Of a stretch of 64,000 nucleotides of DNA, positions 31,801 to 43,319 are shown piece after piece (the stretch's first letter is position 1; the number at the start of each line of letters is the position of its first letter). Made by a program: the position numbers and the translations under genes. Location of the stretch: assembly GCA_021397845.1 (NCBI GenBank), contig CM038052.1, positions 48,940,949 to 49,004,948 of the forward strand. The letters are read 5' to 3'. The notes under the pieces were generated by a model. That model ran no database searches. It saw only the letters and a program-made list of their open reading frames with translations, and was not told the origin of the DNA. Source of the stretch: Areca catechu (taxonomy: Eukaryota; Streptophyta; Magnoliopsida; Arecales; Arecaceae).

Positions 31801-32710
31801 TGCATATATGATGACCACAAGCTGTATCCAATGCCCAAGAGTTTGAATTAGAAGAGTCTAATGACAAAATTGCATGTATCTCATACATGCCTTTTGTTGC
31901 ATCACTAGCACCAGGCTTCACACTTACAAGGTAAACCTTGCAGTTTCTTTTCCAGTGACCCGGCTTGCCACAATGAAAGCAGGTCATTTGTCCAGAGGCC
32001 TTCTTTCCTTTCTTTTTCTTGATGCCCCCTTTAGGGTTCATCCTCCTCTTGGAACCCTTTTTGCCTATTTTCTTCTTGTTTATTCCATCCACAAGAAGAA
32101 GTGGAGCCTTATTTTTCTTTAAATGGCTCTCTGCCGTTCTCAACATATTCAACAGCTCAGGCAAGGAAGAATTAAGTTTGTTCATATGATAATTGAGAAC
32201 AAACTGTGAAAATGACTCTGGGAGTGACTGCAGGATTAAATCCTGATTCAACTCCCTATCCATAACAAAACCCAATTGACCTAATCAGGTGATTAGGTCA
32301 ATAACCTTTAATACATGGTCTTGCACAGATGTTCCTTCTGTCATCCTTGCACGGAATAACTACTTAGATATTTCTTATCTAGCAATTCGACTATGTTCTC
32401 CATAAAGTTCTTTCAGATTGAGCATTATGGAGTTAGTGTCCATGCTTTCATGTTGCCTTTGCAACTCATTGGTCATAGAGGCTAGCATTATACATTTGAC
32501 AGTAAGTGAGTCATTTTGCCACATGTTATATGTGGTCTTTTTCTCTTGCGAGGCATCTTCCCCTAATGGTTCCAAGGTAGGGGTATCAAGAATATAAGAA
32601 CGTCTTTCTTGGCTGAGTACTATCTTCAGGTTTCTCAACCAATCAACATAGTTTGGTCCAGTCAACTTATTGGCATCAAGAATGCTACGGAGTGAGAGTG
32701 AAGAGGCCAT
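28808..32710 (-). pseudogene. copia Gag-Pol, interior 1 (INT1)
   Basis: One colinear copia polyprotein read from ATG 32710 to the end near 28808. In order: Gag (MASSLSLRSILDANKL), zinc knuckle CFHCGKPGHWKRNC, protease-region motif LDTACGHH, integrase zinc site (HCRLGH...CESC) and core with IHTDVCG, LRSDRGGEY and NGVAERRNRTL, RT start near YKARLVAKGF, box YVDDILLIG, and RNase H with SWKSSKQQTVADSTTE and KSKHILRRFHLVRE. At least seven stops or shifts inactivate it: near 32345 and 32285 in Gag, 30871 after integrase, 30519, 30055 just before MDVKTAFLNG, and two within RT near 29895 and 29720. The stop at 30871 is shared with INT2. Family motifs suggest a Tork/Angela-like lineage. Confidence 0.88.
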
Positions 32711-33978
32711 TTAATCTACATTAACAAAGAACATTACATAAGCAAACAACCAATGTTGACAAAACATAATTAAATTAGGACTTTAACTTAATTATGTCTC
32801 CCACTATTTTATCAAGCATCATAACCCTCCATATGATGATCGAGAAAATCCTAATTGGTTTTCTTAGTGGGGTTGAGATCCTAATTCCTTATAAAAGATC
32901 TTGTGTGTACACAACAAATCTTATATAAGTTCAAAGGTAGGAAAACTCTTTCCAATTGTAACTAATACAATTCTCAACTTATCTTGGCCTCTAAAATATT
33001 AATAGCCTTGTGTGTGCACAACAAACTATAATATTTTAGTTAAGTCAGACCCTTCATTGCTATATAGTCATGATATTAATTATAATATCCTTGTGTGTAC
33101 ACAATAAAGTATTATATTAAATCATGCCATAAACTTCAAATGCACCAAATTAAAATTATGTCAGTCACCATAAGAGGCCTTGTGTGTATACAACAAACCT
33201 AATATGAATCATAACATAATAATGACTTGGCATGAAGGAAGGCCACATGTAGTGAATATTACACTAAGCATATCAATCAATAATTAAGTTAATCTTATCG
33301 GCCAGGTAAGTGGGAGAGTGGTGGGAGTCCCCCCGTTGCTTTCCTTAGACACCAATAAGAATTGGCCAGGTCAGTCAACGGAACCAATTAAAAACCACGT
33401 CCTCTTTACCGATCATGAACCACTTTTCCTAGACACAGAATGATCAATTAATCATATTGATTGTTTCGCTTTTGGTATATGACACTACAACTTAATATAA
33501 TTTGAAAGAGGGCTTTATTAAAACAAAGCACATTCTATATATATAACTAAGCAAATATGTGCAAAGTGTGTCATCATACTAGGACAACCATTTACCACAT
33601 AATGGATCCACCATTATGCCAGGGCAACCTTATTTCAGTATGATGACTGGAAGGCTAAACATATCTCTATACAAATTAAGGTTTGAGTGAAAACCTTAAT
33701 TAGTGGCATACATCAAACATATATGCACAGTTAACACAAATATGTGATTAGTGTGTCATCATTCTAGGACAACCATTTACCACATAATGGATCCACCATT
33801 ATGTCAGGGCAATCTTATTTCAGAATGATGACTGGATTACTAAACATATCTCTACAACAATTAGGGTTTAAGTGAAAACCCTAATTGGTGACAATACATC
33901 AAACACAAACCACATCATATGTAAATTATCTACATATGCCTATAAAAATCAGCATATATATTTTAATCTTGATAAGGA
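32711..33978 (-). other. copia INT1 leader
   Basis: About 1.27 kb between primer site and Gag start with no ORF. Contains the conserved leader motif (33298-33440), four TTGTGTGTRYACAACAAA-like words (near 32902, 33009, 33090, 33179) and a duplicated block of about 190 bp (33540-33720 and 33728-33905) around TGTCATCATNCTAGGACAACC. Confidence 0.7.
33298..33440 (-). promoter_or_regulatory. conserved leader motif (copia INT1)
   Basis: On the coding strand: GTGTCTAGGAAAAGTGGTTCA, then CCTGGCCAATTCTTATTGGTGTCTAA (33370-33345), a GGGGGGACTCCCACCACTCTCCCACTTACC block, and a final TGGCC. The order and spacing match the gypsy leaders of elements B, C, D and F. Confidence 0.65.
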
Positions 33979-33991
33979 GGCTCTGATACCA
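33979..33991 (-). other. primer binding site for copia INT1
   Basis: GGCTCTGATACCA on the plus strand, so TGGTATCAGAGCC on the coding strand, one base from the middle LTR. Confidence 0.85.
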
Positions 33992-33992
33992 A

Positions 33993-36368
33993 TGTTGGGT
34001 TTGTTAACCAAGGCGAAAACATAGATTTCAAAATTTTTATCTTATGAAATCTATACCAAACCCTTTAGCCCTAGATCTCCTTAAAAAAAAAATTAAAAAT
34101 ATATATCATTCATATACATGATTTAAATATATATATATATGTAAGTACTAACCTGTACCGCAATATCCAAAATGCAAATCTCCACCAGGTGCCCAAATGT
34201 TCACCCTCCAATGGTGATCCACACGGAGAAGAGATGAAGACAACAACTTCTTGATCTTGGATCCTCTTCTTGAATTCTTTTTCAATAATTCAATTCTAGG
34301 ACTTATAGGCTGGAATTTTCTTTCTTGAAAATTCACTTTCTCCCTTCTTTCCTCTCCTTGATATTTTCCTCAACTTCAATCCTTGTAGAAAATTCTTATT
34401 TGAAGTGGAAGAAAAATTAAGACAAGTAATGTCTTAATTCAAGAAAGTAAAGAGACCCTTCCTGTTTCTTTCCTTTACCATTCAAGACCTTCCTCTTATT
34501 CTTGTTTAGGGTCAGAGTTTCGACAGAGGATACCTCTGTAAGGGAAACAATACCCAACAAGAACAAGGGGAAGGAGTATTCTGGAGAGGAAGAAAGGCAA
34601 TCTGATCTCTGAATTATCTTACATGAAAACCCTCGAGAACCCAACCCTATTTATAGATATCAGAGGGGTGTCTTTTCAAAAACAACGCAACCCTCTGCTT
34701 TCCCAAGAATCACGTTCTTTCCATCCTCACACGTCCCCTCAGATTTTTCATGCCTTTCCTGATTTATTTCAAGATTTTTCGATGAAGAAAAACCTCGGAA
34801 GAAACCTCAGAAAAGTCGCGATGTTTTGAGACGGAGTTGCGACCGAAAAGCAACGGATTTCTTCTGGCCATCTGATCTTGATCCAAGGGACTCCAGATGA
34901 GACACCTAAAGAAAAGATTTCCACCCCCTCCCATCTGGTTTTCATGGTAAAACAAGTCCCCACGCGCGTGAAGAGGAGTCCACGCGCGTGGACTCTTCCT
35001 TTGGTGCGCGCGCGTGGGAAAGATGGCTTGGGAAGTCTTTGAAAAAGGGTTTAAATTGATTTTTAATCAATGGGTTCAGCCACGGGTTAGTTCAAAGTCC
35101 CAAAATTTAAATTAGACTCTAATTAGGTTCAATTAGAACCCAATTAAGCCCAATTCAGAACCAAATTCGAATCCAATTCGAATAGAAGTTGGGTCCGCAA
35201 CACATGCTAGTGTGTTTGTCCTGCAAACATGATTTAATTCTAAATTAAATCCCTCATCGACTCTCTTTTGTGTGTGACCCATTGGGTTCCACATCTAGCC
35301 AGCAGTAGGTCCGAGTGCTATTTGACTTAATTCGGTTAGATCTCAACTAAGCCTATTTAGGTCAACTCAAGCTAGCTCGACTTGATCAATTAGAATCTAA
35401 TTCTAATTAACTGATTTAAATTATCATAATTTAATCATTTCCCTACAAGACAAGATTGACGTCTAGCAATGTATCATGTTTACCCGGAAGATGTGGAATT
35501 TTGGTGGAATTATCAAAATACCCTTCAGTGGTGAGTTACCGAGCAATTCAGTCCTTGGATCAACTTGCATCCTGAAAATGATTATGGATATGGATACCTT
35601 GTCAAATCCAATTTCATATTCATCCCTAGCTCAATCTTTTTAATGATGATTCATTAATGAACTATTAGAAACTACTTCTAATATTCATACTTTGATCAAA
35701 GATTTCTCGAATCATCATTTGATCGAAATTGGCTGGATGCAATATCCTCTTACTAGGGCTGATCAATTCCTTGTTGACCTACTCACAACCTTCATATACA
35801 ATCCACCATATCCAGTATCACCTCATGCATAACTCAGTGTTATGATTGAGTGTGATCCAAAATGTGGATTCATGTATATAAGGTACCATGGCAGTCTCAG
35901 GTCAAAGGACCACATGCACTACTCCCACTAAGAGAAATATCTATTGACAAACAGATAAGGTTCCATTAGATATTCTCAATCTGGATCTATTCAGTGAACT
36001 CATTCTCTAATGAGCACCCACATCCTAGTATTAGCGTCAAACACAAGTGACTGTGAGATCAGTCACCCTCATAAATAGGAAGTGCTGATCTTTACCAGAA
36101 ACATTGATCCCCTACTCAATGTCCCATTGACTAGGAATATTTTAGATTAGGGTTTTAAGGCTTTAGGTCTCACTGGTATGATCTCATCATAACCCTAGAA
36201 CCATAGCCCTAATCTATAGAGTTCATCATATAATAATTAAGACACAGCGTATGATGAAAATAATGCCTTTATTGAATGATAATGTCAATACATTGATTTT
36301 TGGGATGGATAAGGAAAATTCCAACGAAATATAATATTTCGATTGGCCTTTAGGGCATAATCCTTTCA
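33993..36368 (-). repeat. middle copia LTR, shared by INT1 and INT2
   Basis: 2376 bp, uninterrupted. Acts as 5' LTR of INT1 (primer site on its left) and 3' LTR of INT2 (polypurine tract and RNase H end on its right). TATAAATA on the coding strand at 34656-34649; 20-bp palindrome at 34976-34995. Confidence 0.92.
34649..34656 (-). promoter_or_regulatory. TATA box (TATAAATA) of middle copia LTR
   Basis: Minus strand ATCTATAAATAGGGTTGGG. Mutated in the left LTR and lost with a deletion of roughly 120 bp in the right LTR (near 56613). Confidence 0.5.
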
Positions 36369-36382
36369 ATCTCCCACTTGCA

Positions 36383-36965
36383 CTAAAGCCAATCACCTTT
36401 AAATTCTAACCCCATACAATCGAGGTGGCGATCAAACTCTCGCTGTGGTAGAGCCTTAGTGAACGGGTCTGCTATGTTGTTCTTCGTTTCAACTCTTTTA
36501 ATGCAGACTTCTTGTCTTTCGATAATCTCTCGAACAAGATGGAAGCATCTCAGAATGTGCTTTGATTTGTGATGGGCTCTTGGTTCCTTTGCTTGAGCAA
36601 CAGCCCCAGTATTATCATAGTAAAGTGGTACTGGACCTTCAATCTCGGGAACAACGCCCAACTCTGATATGAACTTCTTCATCCAGACAGCTTCCTTGGC
36701 AGCTTCACTAACAGCAATGTACTCTGCCTCAGTTGTTGAGTCAGCTACAGTCTGCTGTTTAGAACTCTTCCAACTTACAGCTCCTCCATTCAGGGTAAAG
36801 ACATACCCAGATATAGATTTGTTGTCATCTGGATCTGATTGAAAACTAGAATCTGAATAAGCTTCTAATTTAAGATCAGATCCACCGTATATTAGAAAAA
36901 TATCCTTAGTCCGTCTTAAGTACTTAAGAATATTTTTCACAGCCTTCCAGTGATCCTCTCCTAGA
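36383..36965 (-). pseudogene. copia INT2, RNase H end (piece 1 of 3)
   Basis: Open for 185 codons from 36940: MKNILKYLRRTKDIFLIYGG, the RNase H motifs SDSSFQSDPDD, SWKSSKQQTVADSTTEAEY and KSKHILRCFHLVRE, and the same C-terminus as INT1. The 5' side is cut at 36965 by element D (TSD CTAGA); the sequence resumes at 45848. Confidence 0.88.
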
Positions 36966-38580
36966 TGATGCAGAACAAATAAAGGAACGTGATGCGGAAG
37001 TAAACTAATTTTTTTTTGTTGTTTTTATATGTTTGTAGAAGTTGGCTTCAAATCAAAGAAAAGTTAATCTAACATTGAAAGATACTAATATGATAATTGA
37101 AAGCACAATTTTAAGGAAACTAAATTATCAGAGTAGTTCAGAAGCAACGGATCGCTGGGGGTTGAGAAACTCCCAGACCTAGGGTTTCGCTCCGAACTTT
37201 CAAAAGAACAGAAATAAAGAGAAGAGATGGTTTATCTAACCAGACAATGATCTTCACAGATTTTGGTGGAGGAACTCTCCCGAGCAGATTGTTGGATCCC
37301 GGATTCAGATATCTTTGTAATGGATCCTCCAATACTGGTCCTTTGGCCGGTTGGCTTCTCCTGAACTCAAGATCTGGAAGAGAAGAAAAACAATTGATGG
37401 AATCAGAGAGTCAAGGGAAAGATTTACCAGGTTGATGAACTAGAAGATTGAAATTGCTGAAAACTGGATTCTCCTGGATGTTGATGTGATTTTCCTTGGA
37501 ACTTGCTCTGGATCTGAAGTTGCCGGACTGGATCTGGATGAAGGTGGATGGCCTGGACTTGTAGAGAGAGAGAGGCCGTGGGATATGGATGGAGCTAGGG
37601 TTTGATGGATTGAAAATAATGAAGGGTGGCTAGGGTTTTGGAATTTCAAGTGGCTAACCTAGGGTTTTGGATAAAGATGGAGATCTCTCACCTCCTCAAG
37701 GCTCCAATGGAACCCGGATTACCCCCTCACGGAGCTCAACACTTAGAATAGTGCGGAAGAAGAGAAACCTAGGTCACTCAACACAAGAGAATAGCAAAAA
37801 ATAATTTTCTTCATTGATTTTCAAAGTTACAAAGAGAGGTCTATTATATAGACCTAAAATTTTCTCCTAGCTTGTACAAATTCCCATGTGGGACTAAACT
37901 CTTCCAACCTCTAGATTAGGTAGAAAACCCCCTCTCTTGGTCGACCAAGACTTCAAAAAAAATTGGGACGGCCATAAAGGAATTTTTTTTTTGGAATTTT
38001 TATGGCGCCTCCTTTGGAGTTGGATTTGGATTTGGAGTCCTCCTCTTCTTATGGCATTTCTTCTTTTCTTCCACTCCAAGTTAAGCTCTTTGATTTTGAT
38101 TTGAACTTCAATTGGATGTCCTTCTTTGATTTCTTCTCCAAGAGAAGTTTTCTTCCTTCTTTGCTTAGGTAAAATAGGCAGGTATGGGCGCCTCTTTTAA
38201 ATTAGCTTCCAATTTGATTTTTTTCTTCTTTGGGTGTGGGGACCATGACACTGGGATGCCTCTGTGGCGCCACCTGGACCCTGGCGTGTGCTCGGAGTGT
38301 GGCTGGGTGTGTGGCTTGGAGTGTAGCCTCCACTTGCTTGGACCTTGGTTTGATTGGAAGACAAATGTGGCACCATTTTGGACCAAATTGAAACCACATT
38401 GGGACTTGCACTGAGTCAACATGACTCAACAAAATTTAAATGGTGACTCAAGAAATAAATAAAATAAATAAACTGGTTGACCAGGTCAACCTTTATTACA
38501 AACCCTAATTTCTCGGGCAATGTCAATCAGAGATCCAAATGGAGCTCTGAAGTCTTCTTCTGAGTCTGGTGCCCGCACCA
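36966..38580 (-). repeat. 3' LTR of element D
   Basis: 1615 bp; coding-strand start TGGTGCGGGCACC at 38580, end TTCTGCATCA at 36966. Gag-Pol ends inside it, at 38523. Confidence 0.93.
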
Positions 38581-41500
38581 ATTCTCCCAGGGTGGGAGGA
38601 ACTCGACCCTGTCGAGTAAGGCTCAAGTTGGCTCTGGTATCTCTCCAAGAGGTCTGGGTCCAATTCTTGTAATTCTTCTCGGGAGATCCAAGAGTCATCA
38701 GAATCTGGCCTTCCTTGCCAGCGGACCAGGTACCTTTGGTATCCTCGATTACGAGTAAAGATAACCTGATCATCCAGGATCTTTTCAATCTGCTCTTTCC
38801 TCACAGGCCAGTTTGTTGGTGGACACACAGGGTCGGGATCACTCTCAACGATAGGGTTAGGCTCAAAAGGCTCACTAGGAATCACAGCTGGCTCCCTGTA
38901 CTCTACTAAGTCTGTAATGTTGAAAGTAGAGCTAATGCCTAGTTCTGGAGGCAACTCGAGCACATAGGCATTGGATCCTACTCTCTTTACCACTCTAAAT
39001 GGTCCAGCTCCCCTAGCATGTAACTTTCTAACGGTCCCAGGAGGAAACCATTCAGGCCTTAACCTAATCATCACATAGTCTCCCTCAACAAAAGATTTGA
39101 CTCGCCTTTGAGTATCAGCCAACTTCTTATAAGTTTCATTACTTAAATTTATTTTGGCATGAATTTCTTTATGCAAGTCTTTTACATGCTGTGCAAAATT
39201 CTCAGCAGATTCGGAGACTCGAGTGTGGACAGGTAAAGGGACTAGGTCAAGAGGTGTGTGAGGTTTGTACCCATGTACAATTTCAAATGGACTCTTACCC
39301 GTAGACCTATTGACCGAGTCATTGTATGCAAATTCTGCCCTTGGTAGGTATAAATCCCAATTTCTGGTATTTTCACCAACAAGACATCTCAGCAGATTTC
39401 CTAGGCTACGGTTCACTACTTCAGTTTGGCCATCAGTTTGGGGATGATAGGCAGTTGAAAACTTAAGTTTTGTCCCTAACTTATGCCAAAGGGTCTTCCA
39501 AAAGTAACTGGTGAACCGGACATCCCTATCTGAAACGATTGTCTTAGGTAGGCCATGGAGTCTAACTATCTCATTGAAGAAAAGTGTGGCTACCTTAGAC
39601 GCATCAAAGGTTTGGGAACAAGGCAAGAAGTGGGCCATTTTAGAGAATCGGTCGACTATGACACAGATAGAATCATGTCTCCTCTGGGTCTTAGGTAAAC
39701 CTAACACAAAATCCATACTCACATCTTGCCAAGGACGATCTGGGACAGGGAGTGGGGTATAAAGGCCAGTATTTTGTTTTCGCTGTTTGGCAACAGCGCA
39801 GGTTCGACATCTAGCTACAATATTAGCTACATCCCTTTTCAAGCTAGGCCAGAAAAAGTGGTCTTCAATAGCTAGAATGGTCTTGTCTTTTCCAAAATGG
39901 CCGGCTAAACCTCCAGCATGGATTTCCCAAATCAAAAATTCCCTAAGAGAAGTTCTAGGGATGCAAAGCCTATTTTTGAAGAACAAAAAACCATCTACAA
40001 GGGTATAATCCTGGTGATTACTAGATGGTCCTTGAACTAGATCCTGATACACTGTTGTGAAATCCGGACAAGACTCATATTCCTCTTTAATTTGCTCAAA
40101 CCCTATGACCTCAGTTCTAACAGAAGTTAATAACAGAGATCGGCGACTAAGGGCATCAGCTACCTTATTCTCAACTCCAGCCTTATGTTTCAGGACAAAA
40201 GTATAGGACTGGATATATTCTACCCACTTAGCATGCCTAGGGTTAAGCTTCTTTTGGGAGTTCAGAAATCTAAGAGCCTCATGGTCCGAAAATAGTACAA
40301 ATTCCTGCGGTAGCAAATAATGTCTCCAGTAACGCAAAGCTTGCACCACCGCATAAAATTCCTTATCATAGGTAGAATACCTAAGCTTAGCATCATTAAG
40401 TTTTTCACTAAAGAATGCTATGGGATGATTCTCTTGGCTTAGGACTCCACCTATTCCTACACCTGAAGCATCACAGGCAACCTCAAATACTTTAGAAAAA
40501 TCGGGTAATCTCAGAATGGGTGCCTGGGTCATTTTCTCCTTAAGATCTAGGAAGGCTTTATGGGCTGACTTAGTCCAATGAAATTCTCCCTTCCTAATAC
40601 AATCAGTGATAGGAGCAGCTAAAGTACTAAACCCCTTGATGAATCGCCTATAGAAGGTAGCCAAGCCATGGAAACTTCTAACTTCATGCACATTGGTTGG
40701 CTCTGGCCAGTCTACTATGGACCTAATTTTCTCAGGATCGGCCGCCACGCCGTCAGGGGTTACTACAAAACCAAGAAAGATAACTCTACTAGTCATGAAT
40801 TCACACTTCTTAAGATTACCGTAGAGTCTCACATTCCTCAAAACTTGGCAGACTGCTCTCAGGTGGCCTAGGTGATCTGCTGGGGTCTTACTATAGATCA
40901 GGATGTCATCAAAATAGACCACCACAAATTTTCCTATGAAAGCTCTAAGTACCTGGGTCATAATTCTCATGAAGGTACTAGGGGCATTGGACAACCCAAA
41001 AGGCATAACAACCCATTCATAAAGACCATCCTTAGTTTTGAAAGCAGTTTTCCATTCATCCCCGGGTCTAATCCTAACCTGATGATAGCCACTTTTGAGA
41101 TCAATCTTAGAAAAAACCATTGCACCAGCCATCATATCAAGCATGTCATCTAGTCTAGGGATGGGAAACCTATATTTGATTGTAATTTTATTGATGGCAC
41201 GACTGTCAACACACATCCTCCACGTGCCATCTTTCTTTGGGGTCAGTAAGGCTGGGACTGCACAAGGGCTAAGACTTTCTTTAATAAACCCCTTCCTCAA
41301 TAATTCTCCAACCTGCTTTTGCAGTTCTTCATGCTCAGATGGATTCATCCTGTAATGGGGCAAGTTGGGCAAAGTCGCTCCTGGGATTAGATCTATGGCA
41401 TGCTGGATATCCCTAAGAGGTGGAAGGTGGTCTGGAAAATCCTCGGGAAAGACATCCTCAAATTCTTTTAACACAGGTTTAACTTCTTGAGGAGGCTCTG

Positions 41501-43319
41501 AGGGTTCCGAAGTTCTAAGTTCCTTAGCAGTCAACATCCAGATGGGTGAACCACTATGAATTTCTTGTTCTAGATCCTTAGCACTGATTAGGTTCACTCC
41601 AGTTTTCATCTCCTTAACCTTACCGGCTCCTTTAGTTACCTTGTCCTTAGGGGGAACTGAATGGATCGTAATCTTCTTCCCATTGAAACTAAAGACACAG
41701 GTATTGGATTTTCCTAAGAGGGTGGCATCATGATCATACAACCAAGGTCTTCCGAGAATTATACTGCTCACCCCCATGGGTAAAACATCGCACCAAATCT
41801 TTTCGTGATAAGATTGCATTTGGATTTGGACTTGACATCTAGACTGGATGGGTATGGAGGTAGAATCTACCCAAGAAACCATATAGGGGTTGGGATGGGG
41901 AACTGGGATTAAGCCTAACATCTTGACAGTGCTAGTAGAGATGGCATTTACACAGCTCCCACTATCTATGATGATCTTACATACCTTATCCTCTAATTTA
42001 AGAAAAGTCTGTAGGATGTTAGTCCTACGCCAATCCTCTTGAACTAGATTCTGGGATAGGATGCATCTTACAACTCCTAATTGGTCAGATTCATTGGGTT
42101 CCTCCTCTCCTTCATACTCCTCAACCAAATTCATTCCGGCCTCATAAACTTCTTCTTCAAATTCCTCACTGGGCTCGGAATTATCATTCTCTCCTTCTTC
42201 TATGTAAAGGGATCTCCGTGGGCACTGGCTAGCAACATGACCTACCTTATGACACTTGAAACAGGCTATGGCAGTACACTGACTGGAAATGTGACCTGGT
42301 TTCTGACACTTAAAACAGGTGATATTTGAACTAGGGGTTCTCTGGGTGTCAGGTGCCTTACCTTTGTCCATGGGCCTAGGGGTAGAAGTACCCTGAAAAG
42401 GTTTACTAGGGATAACTTGGCTAGGTCCATTCCTTGGGATTGGGGCACTAACCCTAGAAGGTATAGGCCCTCTCTGAAATTTCTCAGTGTTCAGTGCAAT
42501 CTGGTAGGCTTGGTCTAGATCAGTAACCTCTCTCAGAAATAGTTCTCTCTTGATATCTTCCCTCAGTCCAGCCCTAAATCTAGACAAAGTGACTTCGTGG
42601 GCTTCACTCACATCACATCTCATTAGGTATTCATCAAAAGTAGCTATGTAGTCTGAGACAGATCGGTTTCCTTGTTTCAGGTTTTGCCATTGGTCTAACA
42701 GGTTTTGCTGGTATGAAATGGGTAGGTATTTATCTCTCAGTTTTTCTTTCATACCCTGCCAAGTGGTTATGGGCTCAACATTCCGTCTCCTAGTGGTTAG
42801 CTCAATGTTCCCCCAGTATAACCTAGCTTGACGCACTAATTTCATCTTGGCAAACTTGTATTTCCTCTCCTCAGACATAGCATACCACTCAAAGTATTGG
42901 TCCATCTCACCCTCCCAATCAGAATACACCTTAGGGTTCAGACTACCATCAAAAGTGGGTGCATCTAATTTGATGTTCCTGATGAACCTATCATCTCTAT
43001 CTTCAGGCTCTGGGTCAGGCCTCCTATGATTAGGTTCAGGATCTCTATATAAAGGCCTTCTAGGCTCCTGATGTGGGTGAGGTTGAGGCACATTAAAATC
43101 GGGGTCAGGAGTCCAATTCCGATGTCTAGGTTCTTCAAGTACTTGGACTCGGTCCCTAAGTTGGGTAAGATCCTCATGAATTTGTGCGCTAAACTGGGCC
43201 ACAGTGTTTGTCATATCCTGATTCATTTTAGCCATACTTTCAGTAAGAGTTCTGATCATGGCCTCTAAATCAGGTTGGGTTTGACCAGGTTGATATGGCA
43301 CTCCATTTCTGGTAGACAT
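38523..43319 (-). CDS. Gag-Pol polyprotein of chromovirus element D, 1598 aa
   Basis: Encodes everything needed for retrotransposition. Gag from residue 1 (MSTRNGVPYQPGQTQP), core about 115-285; two zinc knuckles CX2CX4HX4C at 335-348 and 353-366; acidic motif EEEVYEAGMNLVEEYEGEEE near 388; protease DSG at 452-454; RT about 660-860 with YFDD at 802-805; RNase H about 945-1060 (ACDASGVGIGG); integrase zinc site H1134, H1141, C1171, C1174; core with D1203 (MDF), D1264 (SDRD), E1300 (DGQTE); GPF/Y-type region about 1410-1470; chromodomain 1510-1562 (YLVRWQGRPDSDDSW), typical of plant chromoviruses. All catalytic residues are present and no stop interrupts. The last 19 codons lie inside the 3' LTR, so frame, polypurine region and LTR overlap. 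Start chosen because the same MSTR start is used in B and F. Confidence 0.95.
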   Translation of the reverse strand: MSTRNGVPYQPGQTQPDLEAMIRTLTESMAKMNQDMTNTVAQFSAQIHEDLTQLRDRVQVLEEPRHRNWTPDPDFNVPQPHPHQEPRRPLYRDPEPNHRRPDPEPEDRDDRFIRNIKLDAPTFDGSLNPKVYSDWEGEMDQYFEWYAMSEERKYKFAKMKLVRQARLYWGNIELTTRRRNVEPITTWQGMKEKLRDKYLPISYQQNLLDQWQNLKQGNRSVSDYIATFDEYLMRCDVSEAHEVTLSRFRAGLREDIKRELFLREVTDLDQAYQIALNTEKFQRGPIPSRVSAPIPRNGPSQVIPSKPFQGTSTPRPMDKGKAPDTQRTPSSNITCFKCQKPGHISSQCTAIACFKCHKVGHVASQCPRRSLYIEEGENDNSEPSEEFEEEVYEAGMNLVEEYEGEEEPNESDQLGVVRCILSQNLVQEDWRRTNILQTFLKLEDKVCKIIIDSGSCVNAISTSTVKMLGLIPVPHPNPYMVSWVDSTSIPIQSRCQVQIQMQSYHEKIWCDVLPMGVSSIILGRPWLYDHDATLLGKSNTCVFSFNGKKITIHSVPPKDKVTKGAGKVKEMKTGVNLISAKDLEQEIHSGSPIWMLTAKELRTSEPSEPPQEVKPVLKEFEDVFPEDFPDHLPPLRDIQHAIDLIPGATLPNLPHYRMNPSEHEELQKQVGELLRKGFIKESLSPCAVPALLTPKKDGTWRMCVDSRAINKITIKYRFPIPRLDDMLDMMAGAMVFSKIDLKSGYHQVRIRPGDEWKTAFKTKDGLYEWVVMPFGLSNAPSTFMRIMTQVLRAFIGKFVVVYFDDILIYSKTPADHLGHLRAVCQVLRNVRLYGNLKKCEFMTSRVIFLGFVVTPDGVAADPEKIRSIVDWPEPTNVHEVRSFHGLATFYRRFIKGFSTLAAPITDCIRKGEFHWTKSAHKAFLDLKEKMTQAPILRLPDFSKVFEVACDASGVGIGGVLSQENHPIAFFSEKLNDAKLRYSTYDKEFYAVVQALRYWRHYLLPQEFVLFSDHEALRFLNSQKKLNPRHAKWVEYIQSYTFVLKHKAGVENKVADALSRRSLLLTSVRTEVIGFEQIKEEYESCPDFTTVYQDLVQGPSSNHQDYTLVDGFLFFKNRLCIPRTSLREFLIWEIHAGGLAGHFGKDKTILAIEDHFFWPSLKRDVANIVARCRTCAVAKQRKQNTGLYTPLPVPDRPWQDVSMDFVLGLPKTQRRHDSICVIVDRFSKMAHFLPCSQTFDASKVATLFFNEIVRLHGLPKTIVSDRDVRFTSYFWKTLWHKLGTKLKFSTAYHPQTDGQTEVVNRSLGNLLRCLVGENTRNWDLYLPRAEFAYNDSVNRSTGKSPFEIVHGYKPHTPLDLVPLPVHTRVSESAENFAQHVKDLHKEIHAKINLSNETYKKLADTQRRVKSFVEGDYVMIRLRPEWFPPGTVRKLHARGAGPFRVVKRVGSNAYVLELPPELGISSTFNITDLVEYREPAVIPSEPFEPNPIVESDPDPVCPPTNWPVRKEQIEKILDDQVIFTRNRGYQRYLVRWQGRPDSDDSWISREELQELDPDLLERYQSQLEPYSTGSSSSHPGRIGAGTRLRRRLQSSIWISD
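38568..38617 (-). promoter_or_regulatory. inverted-repeat cluster at interior/3' LTR boundary (element D)
   Basis: Coding strand: ACTCGAC-AGG-GTCGAGT (38617-38601), CTCCCA-CCC-TGGGAG (38598-38584), LTR terminus GGTGC-GG-GCACC (38579-38568). The same bases encode the YSTGSSSSHPGRIGAGT end of Pol. Confidence 0.6.

Noticed and set aside
37140..37650. Small ORFs repeated at 44401-44912
   Set aside because: They are the two near-identical LTRs of element D; no protein similarity seen.
40668..43268. Many plus-strand ORFs of 60-93 codons
   Set aside because: Shadows of the 1598-codon Gag-Pol of element D on the minus strand.
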